Notes: a model not told the origin generated them from the sequence alone. DNA of 64,000 nucleotides from Malikia granosa (GCF_002980595.1 NZ_PVLQ01000027.1:186001-250000); one strand, 5' to 3'; numbered from the stretch's first letter, positions 34,896-45,308 are shown. Made by a program: numbers and translations.

Positions 34896-36365
34896 TCATT
34901 TCAGGATGTCGCCCAGGCAGAGGTACTTGATCTCGACATAGTCGTCGATGCCGAAATGCGAGCCCTCGCGGCCCAGGCCCGACTGCTTGACGCCGCCAAA
35001 CGGCACATGCTCGGTCGCGAGCACGCCGACGTTGACGCCGACCATGCCGTACTCGAGCGCTTCACCGACGCGGTAGATGCGGCCGATGTCGCGGCTGTAG
35101 AAGTAGCTCGCCAGGCCATATGCGGTCGCATTGGCGGCATCGATTGCCTCCTGCTCGGTCTGGAAGCGGAACACCGGCGCGAAGGGGCCGAAGGTTTCCT
35201 CGCGCGCGCACAGCATGTCGGGCGTGGCATCGGCCACCACGGTCGGTTCGAAGAACTGGCCGGCCAGCCGCTTGCCGCCCGTCAGCAGCCTGGCGCCCTT
35301 GGCGAGCGCGTCGTCGACATGGCGCTGCACCTTCTGCAGCGCGGCCTCCTCGATCAGCGGGCCCTGGTTGACGCCCTCGTCGAAGCCGTTGCCGACTTTT
35401 GCCGTCGCGACCTTGGCGGCGAACTTCTGCACGAACTGCTCGTAGACCGCGTCCTGCACGTAGATCCGGTTCGAGCAGACGCAGGTCTGGCCGGCGTTGC
35501 GGTACTTGCTCGCGAAGGCGCCCTCGACCGCCGAGTCGATGTCGGCATCGTCGAACACGATGAAGGGCGCATTGCCGCCGAGCTCGAGCGAGAGCTTCTT
35601 GACCGTCGGCGCGCATTGCGCCATCAGGAGGCGGCCGACCTCGGTCGAGCCGGTGAAGCTCAGGTGCCGCACGGTGTCGCTGGCGCAGAGCAGCTGGCCG
35701 ATGGCGACCGAGCCCTCGGCGTCGGCGGTCACGACGTTGAGCACCCCGGCCGGGATGCCGGCGCGCCGCGCGAGTTCGGCCGCGGCCAGCGCCGTCAGCG
35801 GCGTGAGTTCGGCCGGCTTGATCACGACCGGGCAGCCGGCGGCCAGCGCCGGCGCGACCTTGCGCGTGATCATCGCGAGCGGGAAGTTCCAAGGCGTGAT
35901 CGCGGCGCAGACGCCGATGGCCTGCTTGAGCACCAGCAGGCGGCGGTTGTTGTCGAACTGCGGCAGGGTCTCGCCGTTGATGCGCTTGGCTTCCTCGGCA
36001 TACCACTCGACGAAGCTCGCGCCATAGGCGACCTCGCCGCGTGCCTCGGCCAGTGGCTTGCCCTGTTCGGCCGTCATCAGCGTGGCCAGGTCCTCCTGGT
36101 GCGCCAGCAGCAGCTCGTACCAGCGGCGCAGGATGAGGCTGCGTTCCTTGGCGGTCTTGCTTTTCCAGCCCGGCCAGGCCGCGTTGGCGGCATCGATGGC
36201 GGCCTGGGCGTCGGCCGGGCCCAGCTTGGCGACATCGGCCAGCTTGTGCCCGGTTGCCGGGTCATGCACGGGAAAGCGCGAACTGCCAGCCACCCAGTCG
36301 CCGGCGATGAAGGCATCGGTCTTGAGCAGGCCCGGGTCCTGCAGTCGGTCGAGTGGATTGTTCAT
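34896..36365 (-). CDS. gabD: Succinate-semialdehyde dehydrogenase (NADP+)
   Basis: 489 aa. Aldehyde dehydrogenase fold: TPWNFPLAMITRK (NADP loop), LELGGNAPFIVFDDAD (catalytic Glu) and NAGQTCVCSNRIYV (catalytic Cys). ERSLILRRWYELL and EGVNQGPLIEEAALQKV are typical of GabD/SSADH. Oxidises succinate semialdehyde to succinate in GABA use. The ATG at 36365 is used; a TTG nine bases upstream is the only other start. No gabT neighbour. Confidence 0.92.
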   Translation of the reverse strand: MNNPLDRLQDPGLLKTDAFIAGDWVAGSSRFPVHDPATGHKLADVAKLGPADAQAAIDAANAAWPGWKSKTAKERSLILRRWYELLLAHQEDLATLMTAEQGKPLAEARGEVAYGASFVEWYAEEAKRINGETLPQFDNNRRLLVLKQAIGVCAAITPWNFPLAMITRKVAPALAAGCPVVIKPAELTPLTALAAAELARRAGIPAGVLNVVTADAEGSVAIGQLLCASDTVRHLSFTGSTEVGRLLMAQCAPTVKKLSLELGGNAPFIVFDDADIDSAVEGAFASKYRNAGQTCVCSNRIYVQDAVYEQFVQKFAAKVATAKVGNGFDEGVNQGPLIEEAALQKVQRHVDDALAKGARLLTGGKRLAGQFFEPTVVADATPDMLCAREETFGPFAPVFRFQTEQEAIDAANATAYGLASYFYSRDIGRIYRVGEALEYGMVGVNVGVLATEHVPFGGVKQSGLGREGSHFGIDDYVEIKYLCLGDILK

Positions 36366-36542
36366 GGAAAGCAAGCTTACACCGCCGGCTTGATCCCTGC
36401 TCGGGCCGGTGCAGCGGCCAAGGCCGGCAGCCCGGCGGAAAACGATAATTCTGCGCTGCCTATGGGGAGAAAAGGCCTTGGCTCAGGATTTAATAAATGC
36501 ATCTTGCTATTTTTGCGTAGCCCATGCCGAGCCCGCACCACC

Positions 36543-37796
36543 ATGGACACCAGGACCCTGATCTTCTCTCTCGGTTTGTTCAACTTGTCGTTCGCGCTGG
36601 TGGTCTTCGTCTATCAGCGCTGCCGCAAGCACGACATGCCACATCTGCGCGCCTGGCAGCTGGCCAAGCTGGTCGCCGGATTGGGCTACCTGCTGGGCTG
36701 GTCGCGGCCGCTGTGGGGCGCTGAATGGGTGCCCTGGATCTACGCCGGCAATCTGATGCAGTGGCTGGGCATCGCCATGGAGCTGGCGGTCTATGCGCGC
36801 TTTCTGGGCGCGCCGCGCTGGGTCCCGGTGGTCAAGGCCGCCATGCTGGTGGCCGTGCCGGTCTTCATCGCCACGGTCTGGCTGGCCAGCAGCAACCACC
36901 CGATGATCCTCGTCGGCACCGGCATTGCCGCCTTGCTCTACCTGGCGATGTCGGCCCTGAGCCTGAACCAGTTCCGCCAGTCGCCCCAGTTGCTGCTGAT
37001 GATGAGCGCGCTCGACGGGGCGCTGGGGGGCTGCTTGGCGCTGAAGGTGATCATCGGATTGCTCGGCGTCGAGCTGGTGTCCTACCAGAACAACGGGATC
37101 AACATCGGGCTCTACACCCTGGCCTTCGTGGTCATGTGCATCAATGGCTTCGGCTTCCTGCTGCAGGTGCAGCAGCGCTTCGAGCAGCAACTCAAGCAGG
37201 CCAAGGAGGCGGCCGAGCAGCTCAACCAGGCGCTGGAGTCGGCCAATGCGCAGCTCAGCCACATGGCGACCACGGACATGCTGACAGGGCTGTGGAACCG
37301 CCGTCACTTCGAGAGCATGGTGCGCCAGGAGATGGCACGCGCCGACCGGCACGAGCAGGCGCTCAGCCTGCTGATCTTCGACCTCGATCACTTCAAGGAT
37401 ATCAACGACATCCATGGTCACCTGGCCGGCGACCGCGTGCTGGTGGCGTTGACGGCCCTGGCGCGCCAGCACACCCGGGGCTGCGACCTGCTGGCCCGCT
37501 GGGGCGGGGAAGAGTTCATGCTGCTGATGCCCGATACCGGGCCGCAGCAGGCGATGACCGTCGCGGAGAACCTGCGCTCGGCCTTCGAGGCGCAACAGAT
37601 CCCGGCGATCGGCCGGGTGACCGCGAGCTTCGGTGTCGCGAACTATTTGCCGAACGAATCGCTTGACAGCTGGATCAGCCGGATCGATGCGGCGCTCTAC
37701 CAGGCCAAGCAGGCGGGGCGCAACAGCGTCAGGCTGGCATCCGTTTCAGCGTTGCGGCCGGCCCGCCACCGGTCAAGGGAAACCCGGCCGAGCTGA
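36543..37796 (+). CDS. Membrane-bound diguanylate cyclase (GGDEF)
   Basis: 417 aa. About six or seven N-terminal membrane helices (residues 1-210), a short coiled coil (about 215-245) and a GGDEF domain (about 250-400). The active loop is GGEEF at 321-325, competent for c-di-GMP synthesis, and RGCD at 312-315 is the inhibitory RxxD I-site at the right distance. The ATG at 36543 is chosen; the frame stays open far upstream only as a shadow of gabD. Its membrane sensor part has no recognised ligand domain. Confidence 0.92.
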   Translation: MDTRTLIFSLGLFNLSFALVVFVYQRCRKHDMPHLRAWQLAKLVAGLGYLLGWSRPLWGAEWVPWIYAGNLMQWLGIAMELAVYARFLGAPRWVPVVKAAMLVAVPVFIATVWLASSNHPMILVGTGIAALLYLAMSALSLNQFRQSPQLLLMMSALDGALGGCLALKVIIGLLGVELVSYQNNGINIGLYTLAFVVMCINGFGFLLQVQQRFEQQLKQAKEAAEQLNQALESANAQLSHMATTDMLTGLWNRRHFESMVRQEMARADRHEQALSLLIFDLDHFKDINDIHGHLAGDRVLVALTALARQHTRGCDLLARWGGEEFMLLMPDTGPQQAMTVAENLRSAFEAQQIPAIGRVTASFGVANYLPNESLDSWISRIDAALYQAKQAGRNSVRLASVSALRPARHRSRETRPS

Positions 37797-37850
37797 AGCC
37801 GGCAACCGCCGGCTGACCAGTCCCGCAGCAGCCAGGCCCTGTGTCCAGGC

Positions 37851-39215
37851 TTACACCGCCCAACTCGATCCATGCTCGGGCACGACGGCATGCCAGCGCA
37901 GTTCGCGCTCGATGCGCTGGCGCAGCGCGTCCGAGGCCTCGAGGTCGCCGTGGACCACGAAGGCGCGGTGCGGCCTGCCCGGCACCGCGTGCAGCCAGGT
38001 CATGAGCTGGCCCGCGTCGGCATGCGCCGAGGCCGACAGCAGCTGCACCACTTCGGCCCGCACCGGCAGGTCCTGGCCGTGGATGCGCAATATGTCGCTG
38101 CCCTTGACCAGCGCCGCGCCGCGCGTGCCCGGCGCCTGGTAGCCGGTCAGCACCACCATGTTGCGGTGGTCACCCAGGTATTGCACCAGATGGTGCAGCA
38201 CCCGCCCGCCAGTCGCCATGCCGCTGGCCGCCAGCACGATCTTGGGTCCATGGACCGCAGCGATGGCCTTGGATTCGTCGGGAGTGCGTACCATGGTGGC
38301 GGCATGCGCCATGTCGCGCACCTGGCCGGCGTCGAGCCGGTGCTCGCCCGGGTGGCGCGCGAACACCTCGGTGCTGTGGATCGCCATCGGGCTGTCGAGG
38401 TAGACCGGCAGCGCACGGGGCAGGCGGCCGTCCTGCTTGAGCCGGGCGATCGCGTGCAGCAGCACCTGGGCCCGGCCGACCGCGAACACCGGCACCACGG
38501 CCGTGCCGCCGCGCGCCGCGACGCGCGCGAGCACTGGCGCCAGTTCGTCGAGCAGGCCCTGGGCCGGGTGCTCGCGGTCGCCATAGGTCGACTCGATGAT
38601 CACGGCGTCCGCCGCTGGCGGGGCTTCGGGTGGCAGCATCAGCAGGTCGTCCGAGCGCCCGAGGTCGCCCGAGAACAGCAGCCGCTTGCCGCCGACCTCG
38701 AGCAGCAGGCTGGCTGCGCCGATGATGTGGCCGGCCGGCTGCAGCCGGGCCTGCCAGCCGGGTAGCGGCGCGAAGGCGCGGAAGGGCGGCACGGTCTGCA
38801 GTCGCGCCAGGCTGGCCTTGGCGTCGGCGACGGTGTAGAGCGGCAGCGCCGGGTGATGCTTGGAGAAGCCGTGCCGGTTGGCATAGGCGGCGTCTTCTTC
38901 CTGGATATGGCCCGAGTCGGGCAGCAGGATCTCGCACAGGTCGCGCGTGCCCGGCGTGCACCAGACCTGGCCCGCAAAGCCTTCGCGCACCAGCAGCGGC
39001 AGGTAGCCGCTGTGGTCGAGGTGGGCATGGGTCAGCACTACCGCGTTGACTTCGCGCGCTGCTACTGGCGGCGGCGTCCAGTTGCGCAGCCGCAGCTGCT
39101 TGTAGCCTTGGAACAGCCCGCAGTCGACCAGCAGGCGCTGGCCCTCATGCTGGACGAGGAACTTGGAGCCGGTCACGGTGCCGGCTCCGCCGAGGAAGCT
39201 GATCTGGACGCTCAT
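37851..39215 (-). CDS. Metallo-beta-lactamase / beta-CASP hydrolase (RNase-like)
   Basis: 454 aa. The MBL zinc motif HAHLDHSG, further ligands in AGHIIGAAS and FSGDLGR, a beta-CASP insert (about 190-370) with VPVFAVGRAQ and DSPMA, and a C-terminal VHG-type HGDLEASD complete the active site. The family includes CPSF73-like RNA endonucleases and exonucleases. Expected to cut RNA in the cytoplasm; not RNase J by length or layout. Confidence 0.88.
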   Translation of the reverse strand: MSVQISFLGGAGTVTGSKFLVQHEGQRLLVDCGLFQGYKQLRLRNWTPPPVAAREVNAVVLTHAHLDHSGYLPLLVREGFAGQVWCTPGTRDLCEILLPDSGHIQEEDAAYANRHGFSKHHPALPLYTVADAKASLARLQTVPPFRAFAPLPGWQARLQPAGHIIGAASLLLEVGGKRLLFSGDLGRSDDLLMLPPEAPPAADAVIIESTYGDREHPAQGLLDELAPVLARVAARGGTAVVPVFAVGRAQVLLHAIARLKQDGRLPRALPVYLDSPMAIHSTEVFARHPGEHRLDAGQVRDMAHAATMVRTPDESKAIAAVHGPKIVLAASGMATGGRVLHHLVQYLGDHRNMVVLTGYQAPGTRGAALVKGSDILRIHGQDLPVRAEVVQLLSASAHADAGQLMTWLHAVPGRPHRAFVVHGDLEASDALRQRIERELRWHAVVPEHGSSWAV

Positions 39216-39241
39216 GCGCCTATTTCAGCATGTTCTGCGGC

Positions 39242-40378
39242 TTAAGAGAAGAACTCGGTGAACTTCTCGAACCAGCCCTTGTCGTTCGGGCTGTGCTTGT
39301 GGCCGCCCTTCTTGAACGATTCGTCGAGTTCCTTCAGCAGCTTGCGCTGGTGTTCGGTCAGCTTGACCGGGGTCTCGACATCGACATGGACGTAGAGGTC
39401 GCCGGGGTAGCTCGAGCGCACGCCCTTGATGCCCTTGCCGCGCAGGCGGAACTGCTTGCCATGCTGGGTGCCCTCGGGGATGTCGATCGCGGCCTTGCCG
39501 GCCAGGGTCGGCACCTCGATCTCGCCGCCGAGCGCGGCGGTCGTGACGCTGACTGGCACCTTGCAGTGCAGGTCGTCGCCGTCGCGCTCGAACAGCTCGT
39601 GGCGCTTGACGCGGATCTCGATGAACAGGTCGCCTGCGGGTCCGCCGTTGCGCCCGGGCTCGCCGTTGCCGGCCGAGCGGATGCGCATGCCGTCGTCGAT
39701 GCCGGCCGGGATCTTGATCTCGAGCGTCTTGTTCTTCTTGACCTTGCCCTGGCCGTGGCAGCTGGTGCAGGGCTCGGGGATGATCTTGCCGCTGCCATGG
39801 CAGTGCGGGCAGGTCTGCTGCACGCTGAAGAAGCCCTGGCGCATCTGCACCACGCCGCTGCCCTGGCAGGTGTTGCAGGTCTTGGCGCTGGTGCCGGGCT
39901 TGGCGCCGCTGCCGTGGCAGTTGTCGCAGTCCTCCCAGCTCGGGATGCGGATCTGGCTGTCCTTGCCGGCGGCGGCTTCCTCGAGCGTGATCTCCATCGC
40001 GTAGGACAGGTCGTTGCCGCGGTAGACCTGGCGTCCGCCGCGCTGGCCGCCACGCGCGCCGCCGAAGATGTCACCGAAGATGTCGCCAAAGGCATCGCCG
40101 AAGCCACCGAAGCCCTCGGCGCCGCCCGGGCCGCCGCGCATGTTCGGGTCGACGCCGGCGTGACCGTACTGGTCGTAGGCGGCGCGCTTCTGCGGGTCGC
40201 TGAGCATCTCGTAGGCTTCCTTGGCCTCCTTGAACTTCTCTTCGGCGGCCTTGGCGGCGTCCCCCTGGTTGCGGTCAGGGTGGTACTTCATCGCCAGCTT
40301 GCGATATGCCTTCTTGATCTCGTCGTCGCTGGCGGTCTTGCCGACGCCCAGGATTTCGTAAAAGTCTCGTTTGGCCAT
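39242..40378 (-). CDS. dnaJ: Chaperone DnaJ
   Basis: 378 aa. J-domain with HPD in KYHPDRNQG, Gly/Phe-rich linker ([17 protein letters not shown]), four CxxCxGxG zinc repeats (about 148-210) and C-terminal substrate-binding domains. Co-chaperone of DnaK. It lies 92 bp downstream of dnaK in the same direction. Confidence 0.98.
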   Translation of the reverse strand: MAKRDFYEILGVGKTASDDEIKKAYRKLAMKYHPDRNQGDAAKAAEEKFKEAKEAYEMLSDPQKRAAYDQYGHAGVDPNMRGGPGGAEGFGGFGDAFGDIFGDIFGGARGGQRGGRQVYRGNDLSYAMEITLEEAAAGKDSQIRIPSWEDCDNCHGSGAKPGTSAKTCNTCQGSGVVQMRQGFFSVQQTCPHCHGSGKIIPEPCTSCHGQGKVKKNKTLEIKIPAGIDDGMRIRSAGNGEPGRNGGPAGDLFIEIRVKRHELFERDGDDLHCKVPVSVTTAALGGEIEVPTLAGKAAIDIPEGTQHGKQFRLRGKGIKGVRSSYPGDLYVHVDVETPVKLTEHQRKLLKELDESFKKGGHKHSPNDKGWFEKFTEFFS

Positions 40379-40470
40379 GGTGCTTGCAGGGGGTAGGGCT
40401 GATTGTGCGAACGCCGCGCCGGGTCGGCAGACCCGCGCGCGGCGGTGTTCAGGTCAGGAGCGGAAGGCGC

Positions 40471-42396
40471 TTAGTCCTTCTTGACTTCCTTGACCTCGGC
40501 GTCGACCACATTGTCGTCGGCCGGACGGGCGCCGGCTTCCGCGCCGGCGGCACCGGCTGCGGCCTGCTGGGCCTGCATGTCGGCATACATCTTCTCGCCC
40601 AGCTTCTGGCTGACGGTCATCAGCGCTTCGGTCTTGGCTTCGATGGCGGCCTTGTCGTCGCCCTTGACGGCTTCCTCGGCTTCCTTGATCGCGGCCTCGA
40701 TCGCGCTCTTCTCGGCCGCGTCGATCTTGTCGCCGTACTCGGTCAGGCTCTTCTTGACCGAGCTGACCATGGCGTCGGCCTGGTTGCGCGCCTGCACCAG
40801 CTCGACCTTCTTGTGGTCTTCGGCGGCGTTGGCTTCGGCATCCTTGACCATCTTCTCGATCTCGGCTTCCGACAGGCCCGAGTTGGCCTTGATGGTGATC
40901 TTGTTTTCCTTGCCGGTGCCCTTGTCCTTGGCGCCGACATGCAGGATGCCGTTGGCGTCGATGTCGAACGAGACTTCGATCTGCGGCGTGCCGCGCATCG
41001 CCGGCGGGATGCCCTCGAGGTTGAACTCGCCGAGCAGCTTGTTGCCGGCGGCGATCTCGCGCTCGCCCTGGAACACCTTGATGGTCACGGCCGGCTGGTT
41101 GTCCTCGGCGGTCGAGAACACCTGGCTGAACTTGGTCGGGATGGTGGTGTTCTTGCCGATCATCTTGGTCATGACGCCGCCCATGGTCTCGATGCCCAGC
41201 GACAGCGGGGTCACGTCGAGCAGCAGCACGTCCTTGCGGTCGCCCGACAGCACCTGACCCTGGATCGCGGCGCCGACGGCGACAGCCTCATCGGGGTTGA
41301 CGTCCTTGCGCGGCTCCTTGCCGAAGAATTCCTTGACCTTTTCCTGCACCTTGGGCATGCGGCTCATGCCGCCGACCAGGATCACGTCCTGGATGTCGGA
41401 GACCGACACGCCGGCGTCCTTGATCGCCATGCGGCAGGGGGCGATGGTGCGCTCGATCAGCTCGTCGACCAGGCTTTCCAGCTTGGCGCGGGTCAGCTTG
41501 AGGTTGAGGTGCTTCGGACCGGTCGCGTCTGCCGTGATGTAGGGCAGGTTGATGTCGGTCTGGGTGCTGTTGGACAGCTCGATCTTGGCCTTCTCGGCGG
41601 CTTCCTTCAGGCGCTGCAGGGCCAGCACGTCCTGCTTGAGGTTGACGCCGGCTTCCTTCTGGAACTCGTCGATGATGTAGTCGATGATGCGCTGGTCGAA
41701 GTCCTCGCCGCCCAGGAAGGTGTCGCCGTTGGTCGAGAGCACCTCGAACTGCTTCTCGCCGTCGACGTCCGCGATCTCGATGATCGAGATGTCGAAGGTG
41801 CCGCCGCCCAGGTCGAACACGGCGATCTTGCGGTCACCCGAACCATGCTTGTCGAGGCCGAAGGCCAGTGCGGCAGCGGTCGGCTCGTTGATGATGCGCT
41901 TGACTTCCAGGCCGGCGATGCGGCCGGCGTCCTTGGTCGCCTGGCGCTGGGCGTCGTTGAAGTAGGCCGGCACGGTGATGACGGCCTCGGTCACGGCCTC
42001 GCCCAGGTAGTCCTCGGCGGTCTTCTTCATCTTGCGCAGCACTTCGGCAGAAACCTGGGGCGGCGCGATCTTCTTGCCGCGCACCTCGACCCAGGCGTCG
42101 CCGTTGTCGGCCGCCGCGATGGTGTAGGGCATCAGGTCGATGTCCTTTTGCACTTCCTTCTCGGTGAACTTGCGACCGATCAGGCGCTTGACCGCGTACA
42201 GGGTGTTGCGCGGGTTGGTGACGGCCTGGCGCTTGGCGGACGCGCCGACCAGCACTTCGCCATCTTCCTGGTAGGCGATGATGGACGGGGTGGTGCGCGC
42301 GCCTTCGCTGTTCTCGATGACGCGGGTGGTGTTGCCTTCCATCACGGCCACGCAGGAGTTGGTGGTGCCGAGGTCGATGCCGATGATCTTGCCCAT
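40471..42396 (-). CDS. dnaK: Chaperone DnaK (Hsp70)
   Basis: 641 aa. ATPase N-half starting [14 protein letters not shown] with [11 protein letters not shown], linker [14 protein letters not shown], and a substrate-binding C-half; the tail ends with acidic, variable residues ([11 protein letters not shown]). The central Hsp70 of the cell. Preceded by its own sigma-32-like promoter as well as by grpE. Confidence 0.98.
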   Translation of the reverse strand: MGKIIGIDLGTTNSCVAVMEGNTTRVIENSEGARTTPSIIAYQEDGEVLVGASAKRQAVTNPRNTLYAVKRLIGRKFTEKEVQKDIDLMPYTIAAADNGDAWVEVRGKKIAPPQVSAEVLRKMKKTAEDYLGEAVTEAVITVPAYFNDAQRQATKDAGRIAGLEVKRIINEPTAAALAFGLDKHGSGDRKIAVFDLGGGTFDISIIEIADVDGEKQFEVLSTNGDTFLGGEDFDQRIIDYIIDEFQKEAGVNLKQDVLALQRLKEAAEKAKIELSNSTQTDINLPYITADATGPKHLNLKLTRAKLESLVDELIERTIAPCRMAIKDAGVSVSDIQDVILVGGMSRMPKVQEKVKEFFGKEPRKDVNPDEAVAVGAAIQGQVLSGDRKDVLLLDVTPLSLGIETMGGVMTKMIGKNTTIPTKFSQVFSTAEDNQPAVTIKVFQGEREIAAGNKLLGEFNLEGIPPAMRGTPQIEVSFDIDANGILHVGAKDKGTGKENKITIKANSGLSEAEIEKMVKDAEANAAEDHKKVELVQARNQADAMVSSVKKSLTEYGDKIDAAEKSAIEAAIKEAEEAVKGDDKAAIEAKTEALMTVSQKLGEKMYADMQAQQAAAGAAGAEAGARPADDNVVDAEVKEVKKD

Positions 42397-42446
42397 GAGT
42401 TGCTCCGGAAAATCTTGGAAAAACTGTGAAAAATTGCTTGAATCTG

Positions 42447-42474
42447 AGATGAGGACGCCGGCTTTCTTTTCAAG
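42447..42474 (-). promoter_or_regulatory. Sigma-32-like heat-shock promoter for dnaK
   Basis: On the minus strand CTTGAAA (42468-42474), a 13-bp spacer and CCTCATCT (42447-42454), one base off the CCCCATNT consensus. It lies in the grpE-dnaK gap, 50 bp before the dnaK start. An 8-bp inverted repeat GGACGCCG/CGGCGTCC surrounds this segment. Confidence 0.7.
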
Positions 42475-42516
42475 ACCCCGCTTGCCGCAGGGTTTGTGAC
42501 GGCGTCCGGGCGCGCC

Positions 42517-43077
42517 TTACTTGGGCGCGGCCACCGTGACCAGGGCCGGGCGCAGCACGCGATCGGCGATCAGGTAGCCCTTCTGCAGCACGGTCACGAC
42601 CGTGTTGGCCTCCTGCTCGGCCGGCACCATGCTGATGGCCTGGTGCTGGTGCGGATCGAATTTCTCGCCGGCGGCCGGCGCGATCGCGACCACCTTGTTG
42701 CGGTTCAGCGCCGACAGCAGCTGCTTGAGCGTGGCTTGCGAGCCTTCGCGGATCTGCTGCACGGTGGCTTCCTGGATGCTCAGGCCGGCTTCCAGGCTGT
42801 CGAGCACCGGCAGCAGGCTCTCGGCGAAGCCTTCGACGGCGAACTTGCGCGACTTGGCGATCTCGTCCTCGGAGCGGCGGCGGATGTTCTCGACCTCGGC
42901 CTTGGCGCGCAGGAACTGCTCGGCGAGTTCGGCGTTCTGCGCCTTCAGGCTCTCGATCTCGTTGACCTGGGCGGCTGCGGCATCGGCCTGGGTGGCTTCT
43001 GCTGCGGCTTGCGCTTCCTCGGGGCTGATGGGGGCGGCTTGAGCGGCTTCGGATTGGAGGTCTTGCGGTGCAGACAT
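42517..43077 (-). CDS. grpE: Nucleotide exchange factor GrpE
   Basis: 186 aa. Ala/Gln-rich acidic start, a long coiled coil (about 40-85, with [29 protein letters not shown]) and a beta-rich head with [12 protein letters not shown] and [17 protein letters not shown], the GrpE signature. The ATG at 43077 starts the family-like sequence; the longer open frame is not supported. First gene of grpE-dnaK-dnaJ. Confidence 0.96.
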   Translation of the reverse strand: MSAPQDLQSEAAQAAPISPEEAQAAAEATQADAAAAQVNEIESLKAQNAELAEQFLRAKAEVENIRRRSEDEIAKSRKFAVEGFAESLLPVLDSLEAGLSIQEATVQQIREGSQATLKQLLSALNRNKVVAIAPAAGEKFDPHQHQAISMVPAEQEANTVVTVLQKGYLIADRVLRPALVTVAAPK

Positions 43078-43116
43078 GGCGGACTGGTGAATGGGTTGTC
43101 GTGAAAACAGTAGCGT

Positions 43117-43144
43117 AATTGGGGCAGGTGCCAAGGATTTCAAG
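43117..43144 (-). promoter_or_regulatory. Sigma-32-like heat-shock promoter for grpE
   Basis: On the minus strand CTTGAAA (43138-43144), a 13-bp spacer and CCCCAATT (43117-43124), close to CTTGAAA-N13-CCCCATNT. It lies 40 bp upstream of the grpE start. Confidence 0.78.
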
Positions 43145-43201
43145 CCCCTTCCAGTGGAGAATTCCGCCACATCCGCGAGTGCGTGCAACAAAAAAGTCAT
43201 C

Positions 43202-44170
43202 ATGAGAACCCAGGTCATCGAGCAGGCGGTCAACCAGAGACTGGACAGCTTTCGCCAGATAAGCCGCGTCAAGGCGGGATCCTTGATCATTTCTGTCTTC
43301 GGTGATGCCGTGCTGCCGCGCGGGGGACAGATCTGGCTCGGCGGCCTGATCCGGCTGCTGCAGCCGCTCGATCTCAACGAGCGCTTGGTTCGCACCACGG
43401 TGTTCCGTCTCGTCAAGGACGAGTGGCTCACCACCCAGACCCACGGGCGGCGCACCGACTACATGCTGACCCCATCGGGCCAGCGCCGCTTCGAGGAGGC
43501 CGCGCGCCAGATCTACGCCGCCCATGCGCCGCTGTGGGACCTGCGCTGGCGCCTCATCATGGTGATGGGCGAGTTGTCGGCGCGCGAGCGCGAGCGGCTG
43601 CGGCGCGCGCTGTACTGGCAGGGCTTCGGGCAGATCGGCGCTGGCTGCTTCGTCCACCCCGGTGCCGACCTGGGGTCGGCCTTTGCCGCGCTGGGGGCCG
43701 ACGGCATGTCCGACCTGCTGCCCCGGCTCATGCCGCTGGTCGCGGCCAACCCGAGGCTGGGCCAGTCCGCTAGCGATGCCGACATCGTGCGCTCGGCCTG
43801 GAACCTGGAGCAGCTGGCCGCCGACTACGGCAGCTTCGTGGCTTGCTACCGGCCCATCCTGGAGGCGCTGCGCCAGTCGGGGGCCGACAGCGTGGACGAG
43901 GAGGGTGCCTTCCTGATCCGCACCCTGCTGATCCATGACTTCCGCCGCCTGCTGCTGCGCGACCCGGAGCTGCCCGAGGTGCTGCAACCCGCGGGCTGGC
44001 CGGGGCACGAGGCGCGCCGGCTCTGCAAGGAGGTGTACCGGCGCCTGCTGCCGGCGTCGGAGCGCCATCTGGACCGCCATCTCCTGCTGGCCAGCGGCGA
44101 GGTGCCGGCGGCTTCCAGCATGGTGAGCAAGCGCTTCCAGGGCGCCGATCCGCTGGCCGGGCCGGCCTGA
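43202..44170 (+). CDS. paaX: PaaX-family phenylacetate repressor
   Basis: 322 aa. [28 protein letters not shown] and [28 protein letters not shown] are the winged-helix part of PaaX. The central and C-terminal parts keep the family blocks ([39 protein letters not shown]). PaaX represses paa genes until phenylacetyl-CoA binds. It stands directly before the liv and paa operons and is divergent from grpE. No good ribosome site is seen before the ATG, so translation may be weak. Confidence 0.92.
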   Translation: MRTQVIEQAVNQRLDSFRQISRVKAGSLIISVFGDAVLPRGGQIWLGGLIRLLQPLDLNERLVRTTVFRLVKDEWLTTQTHGRRTDYMLTPSGQRRFEEAARQIYAAHAPLWDLRWRLIMVMGELSARERERLRRALYWQGFGQIGAGCFVHPGADLGSAFAALGADGMSDLLPRLMPLVAANPRLGQSASDADIVRSAWNLEQLAADYGSFVACYRPILEALRQSGADSVDEEGAFLIRTLLIHDFRRLLLRDPELPEVLQPAGWPGHEARRLCKEVYRRLLPASERHLDRHLLLASGEVPAASSMVSKRFQGADPLAGPA

Positions 44171-44229
44171 TCGAACCGGCGCAGCGGTGCCGAACCTGAC
44201 TAGGGCTTACCCTTGGTCGAGGTCTAGAA

Positions 44230-44249
44230 GCGATACAAAATGGTTCTTA
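44230..44249 (+). promoter_or_regulatory. Candidate operator in the liv leader, shared with the paa leader
   Basis: GCGATACAAAATGGTTCTTA agrees at 14 of 20 positions with GTGATACATTTTGCTTATTA at 48483-48502, upstream of paaN. Its 3' end starts an imperfect dyad, GTTCTTA / TAAGTAAC (44243-44268), that covers a -10-like CATAAT (44256-44261). A binding site for PaaX or another common regulator is inferred from this recurrence. Confidence 0.5.
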
Positions 44250-44371
44250 GTGGGACATAATAAGTAACACATTCTCGGTCGGTGTGGATTCTGCACGCCG
44301 GAATTCCGCCACCGAGGCCGGAACGGGCGCAAGCCCGCCTTCCTATCCCTGAACCATTACGGAGACGCTGA

Positions 44372-44431
44372 ATGCCCATGCAGATTCATGGCTGCCCTGC
44401 CGCCTGCGCGATTCCTGGAGGGCCAGTCTGA
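44372..44431 (+). CDS. Leader peptide, 19 aa, coupled to livH
   Basis: ATG preceded by GGAG at seven bases opens the frame MPMQIHGCPAACAIPGGPV and stops at TGA, whose last base is the first base of the livH ATG (TGATG). The arrangement is typical of translational coupling. The peptide has two Cys and many Pro/Gly/Ala codons but no run of one regulatory amino acid. No known family. The ribosome site of livH (GGAGGG) lies inside this frame. Confidence 0.5.
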   Translation: MPMQIHGCPAACAIPGGPV

Positions 44432-45306
44432 TGCTGGCCCAGTTCCTGCAATTCCTGTTCTCGGGCATCACCGTGGGGGCCACCTATGCGCTGGCGGCAC
44501 TGGGATTCACCCTGATCTACAACGCCAGCAACGTCATCAACTTCGCCCAGGGCGAGTTCATCATGCTCGGTGGCATGCTGGCGGTGTTCTTCTCCCACCT
44601 GGGCTTGCCGCTGCCGCTGGCCCTGCTGCTGGCGATCGCCATTCCCGCCATCGTCGGCATCGTGATGGAGAAGGTGGCGATCGAGCCGGTCAAGGGCGCC
44701 GAGACGGTGTCGCTGATCATCATCACCATCGGTGCCTCGCTGGTGATCCGCGGCCTGGTGCAGATCGGCTTCGGCAAGGGCACGCACAGCCTGGCGCCTT
44801 TCTCGGGCGATGCGCCGATCGAGATCCTGGGTGCCACGCTGCTGCCGCAGAGCCTGTGGGTGCTGGGCGTCACCGCGCTGGTGGTGGTCGCGCTGTGGTA
44901 CTTCTTCAGCCGCACGCTGACCGGCAAGGCGATGCTGGCGACCTCGTTCAACCGCACCGCGGCCGAGCTGGTCGGCATCAACACCAGCTGGGTGCTGTTC
45001 ATGAGCTTCGCGATGTCGGCGGCGCTGGGCGCGCTCGGCGGCATCCTGGTGACGCCGATCACGATGACCTCGTATGACGTCGGCATCATGCTCGGCCTCA
45101 AGGGCTTCGTGGCGGCCGTCGTCGGCGGCCTGGGCAACGGCCTCGGCGCGGTGCTGGGCGGCCTGCTGGTCGGGGTGCTGGAAGCCATGGGCGCGGGCTA
45201 CATCTCGTCGGCCTACAAGGATTCGATGCCCTTCGTGCTGATCCTGTTCATTCTGTTCTTCATGCCGCGCGGACTGTTCGGTGGCAAATCGACCGACCGG
45301 GTGTGA
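44431..45306 (+). CDS. livH: Branched-chain amino acid-type ABC transporter permease, LivH family
   Basis: 291 aa, about eight membrane helices. LAALGFTLIYNASNVINFAQGEFIMLGG is the LivH N-terminal signature and GLKGFVAAVVGGLGNGLGAVLGGLLVG the C-terminal block. An inner-membrane channel subunit. Its place between paaX and the paa operon suggests the substrate may be an aromatic acid such as phenylacetate rather than leucine; this is inference. The stop overlaps the region of the livM start. Confidence 0.92.
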   Translation: MLAQFLQFLFSGITVGATYALAALGFTLIYNASNVINFAQGEFIMLGGMLAVFFSHLGLPLPLALLLAIAIPAIVGIVMEKVAIEPVKGAETVSLIIITIGASLVIRGLVQIGFGKGTHSLAPFSGDAPIEILGATLLPQSLWVLGVTALVVVALWYFFSRTLTGKAMLATSFNRTAAELVGINTSWVLFMSFAMSAALGALGGILVTPITMTSYDVGIMLGLKGFVAAVVGGLGNGLGAVLGGLLVGVLEAMGAGYISSAYKDSMPFVLILFILFFMPRGLFGGKSTDRV

Positions 45307-45308
45307 CC

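Noticed and set aside
34956-36542. Long in-frame extension upstream of the diguanylate cyclase
   Set aside because: The open frame runs antisense through gabD and has only antisense-like composition; membrane helices and family sequence start at the ATG at 36543.
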